In this document: positions 62,767-64,000 of the stretch, one piece after another | Layout: the number at the start of each line of letters is the position of its first letter | Numbering within the stretch: the stretch's first letter is position 1 | DNA from: Nocardioides furvisabuli | GTDB lineage: Bacteria; Actinomycetota; Actinomycetes; Propionibacteriales; Nocardioidaceae | Direction: 5' to 3' | Length of the DNA: 64,000 nt | Assembly: GCF_021083185.1 (NCBI RefSeq) | Contig: NZ_JAIGQB010000002.1 | Location: 1-64,000, forward strand | Position numbers and translations under genes: made by a program | The notes under the pieces: generated by a model | Databases searched by the model: none | Seen by the model: only the letters and a program-made list of their open reading frames with translations | What the model was told of the DNA's origin: nothing

Positions 62767-64000
62767 GGCTGCGTGGGCTCGGCGTCGAACCGGACGCTGA
62801 CCGCCTGGCCGTGGCCGGGCAGGTCCTCGGCCCCCGACAGCGCCACCACGTGGTCGGCGACCTCGGCGAGCGCCTCACGCGAGTAGTCGATGACGTGGAC
62901 CGACTTGGTGAAGGCGCGCACCGACAGCCCGCTGGAGTGGCAGGCGCAGCCGGCGGTGGGCAGCACGTGGTTGGAGCCGGCGCAGTAGTCGCCCAGGGAC
63001 ACCGGGGACCACGGGCCGACGAAGATCGCGCCCGCGTTGCGCACGCGCGCGGCGTGCCGGGCGGAGTCGCGGGTCTGGATCTCGAGGTGCTCGGCGGCGT
63101 AGGCGTCGACGACGGCGACGCCCTGGTCCATGTCACCGACCAGCACGATGGCGGACTGGCGACCGCTGAGCGCAGTGAGGATCCGCTCGGTGTGACGGGT
63201 CGCGTGGACCTGCTTGTCGAGCTCGGCCTCGACCGCGTCCGCGAGGGCGAGCGAGTCGGTGACCAGCACGGAGGCGGCCATCGGGTCGTGCTCTGCCTGG
63301 CTGACCATGTCGGCCGCGACGTACGCCGGGTCGGCGCTGTCGTCGGCCAGGATCGCGATCTCGGTGGGCCCTGCCTCGGAGTCGATACCCACCACGCCGC
63401 GCAGCAGCCGCTTGGCCGCCGCGACGTAGATGTTGCCGGGACCCGTCACCAGGTTGACCGGCTCACAGGGACCGGCACCGTAGGCGAACATCGCGATCGC
63501 CTGCGCGCCCCCGACGGCGTACACCTCGTCGATCCCGAGCAGCGCGCACGCGGCCAGGATCGCGGGCTCCGGCAGACCGCCGTTGGACTCCTGCGGCGGG
63601 CTGGCAAGGGCGATCGAGCGCACCCCGGCGACCTGGGCGGGCACGACGTTCATCACGACGCTGCTCACCAGCGGTGCGAGCCCGCCGGGGACGTAGAGGC
63701 CGACGCGGTCGATGGCCACCTTGCGGTGGGTCACGGTCGCGCCGGGCGCGACCTCGCTGGTCACGTCGTGCTCGAGCTCGGCCTCCGACGTCATCCGCAG
63801 CCGTCGGATCGACTCCTCCAGCGCGGCGCGGACGCCCGGGTCGAGCTCGTCGAGCGCGGCCCTGACGGCCTCGCGCGGCACGGTGATGTCCTTGGTCTCG
63901 ACGCCGTCGAACCGGGCGGAGAACTCGGTGATCGCCTCGACACCCCGGGCCCGGACGGCGTCGATGATCGGCTGCACCTGATGCGTCGCGGCCTCGACGT
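62763..64000 (-). CDS. hisD: Histidinol dehydrogenase HisD (N terminus outside window)
   Basis: At least 412 residues are readable. The frame is open to the window edge (VEAATHQ before the GTG at 63977), so the true start lies beyond 64000. Diagnostic segments are [66 protein letters not shown] and [11 protein letters not shown]. It carries out the last two oxidations of histidine synthesis and heads the hisDCBH run. Confidence 0.96.
   Translation of the reverse strand, partial: VEAATHQVQPIIDAVRARGVEAITEFSARFDGVETKDITVPREAVRAALDELDPGVRAALEESIRRLRMTSEAELEHDVTSEVAPGATVTHRKVAIDRVGLYVPGGLAPLVSSVVMNVVPAQVAGVRSIALASPPQESNGGLPEPAILAACALLGIDEVYAVGGAQAIAMFAYGAGPCEPVNLVTGPGNIYVAAAKRLLRGVVGIDSEAGPTEIAILADDSADPAYVAADMVSQAEHDPMAASVLVTDSLALADAVEAELDKQVHATRHTERILTALSGRQSAIVLVGDMDQGVAVVDAYAAEHLEIQTRDSARHAARVRNAGAIFVGPWSPVSLGDYCAGSNHVLPTAGCACHSSGLSVRAFTKSVHVIDYSREALAEVADHVVALSGAEDLPGHGQAVSVRFDAEPTQP

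Noticed and set aside
61642-62886. 414-codon plus-strand ORF
   Set aside because: Antisense of hisC with no recognisable domain.
1-64000. CRISPR array
   Set aside because: No regularly spaced direct repeats were seen; the only dispersed repeat has three copies kilobases apart.

Overview
The window is high-GC actinobacterial DNA, most likely from a Nocardioides-like member of the Nocardioidaceae. This is inferred from an SsgA-like protein, a histidine operon that uses a PriA-type HisA, a DUF222/HNH protein, GTG starts and many 4-bp stop/start overlaps. It falls into two parts, with the boundary at a tRNA-Val(CAC) gene (47541-47612, minus strand).

Left of the tRNA 3' end (1-47540) is an integrated mobile element whose far end lies outside the window. 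It starts with the tail of an IS3-family transposase (1-112). An accessory cluster follows (about 200-11850): three membrane-anchored proteins of similar build, a TIR/DUF4062-like protein, a lone integrase SAM-like domain, a MetX-like alpha/beta hydrolase, a DUF4365 nuclease-like protein, a short zinc-ribbon ORF, and a Gabija-like pair (OLD/TOPRIM ATPase plus UvrD-like helicase). Three copies of a 19-bp intergenic repeat lie in this cluster.

Positions 12493-28836 hold a tightly packed plus-strand conjugation and maintenance module: Prim-Pol primase, ParB-like protein, membrane/VirB8-like protein, M23 peptidase, two DUF6112 small membrane proteins, TrbL/VirB6-like channel protein, SCO6880-family protein, VirB4-like ATPase, ArdC-like antirestriction protein, VirD4/TraD coupling ATPase, SSB, DUF4913-like protein and several unknowns. 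No relaxase and no full integrase is visible.

Positions 29297-47000 carry a second DNA-processing/defence island. A two-gene unit (unknown plus DEDDh exonuclease-BRCT-zinc-ribbon protein) is followed by a plus-strand operon HerA-SbcD(Mre11)-SbcC(Rad50)-NurA. Facing it is a minus-strand operon of TerB-N/TerB-C protein, BrxD-like (DUF2791) ATPase and Lhr-like helicase fused to a DEDDh exonuclease. Together these seven genes look like one phage-defence or DNA-end-processing system, and they are the most interesting content of the window. An excisionase-like HTH gene (47216-47446) and a terminator sit between them and the tRNA.

Right of the tRNA (47613-64000) is ordinary chromosome: a PGPGW membrane protein, an SsgA-like regulator, a heterodimeric ABC exporter with one degenerate ATPase site, a polar amino-acid ABC importer, and histidine biosynthesis genes (hisD-hisC-hisB-hisH, then priA-hisF). 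The histidine genes are split by L-lactate dehydrogenase, an SRPBCC-like protein, a DUF222/HNH protein and a small zinc-ribbon membrane protein.
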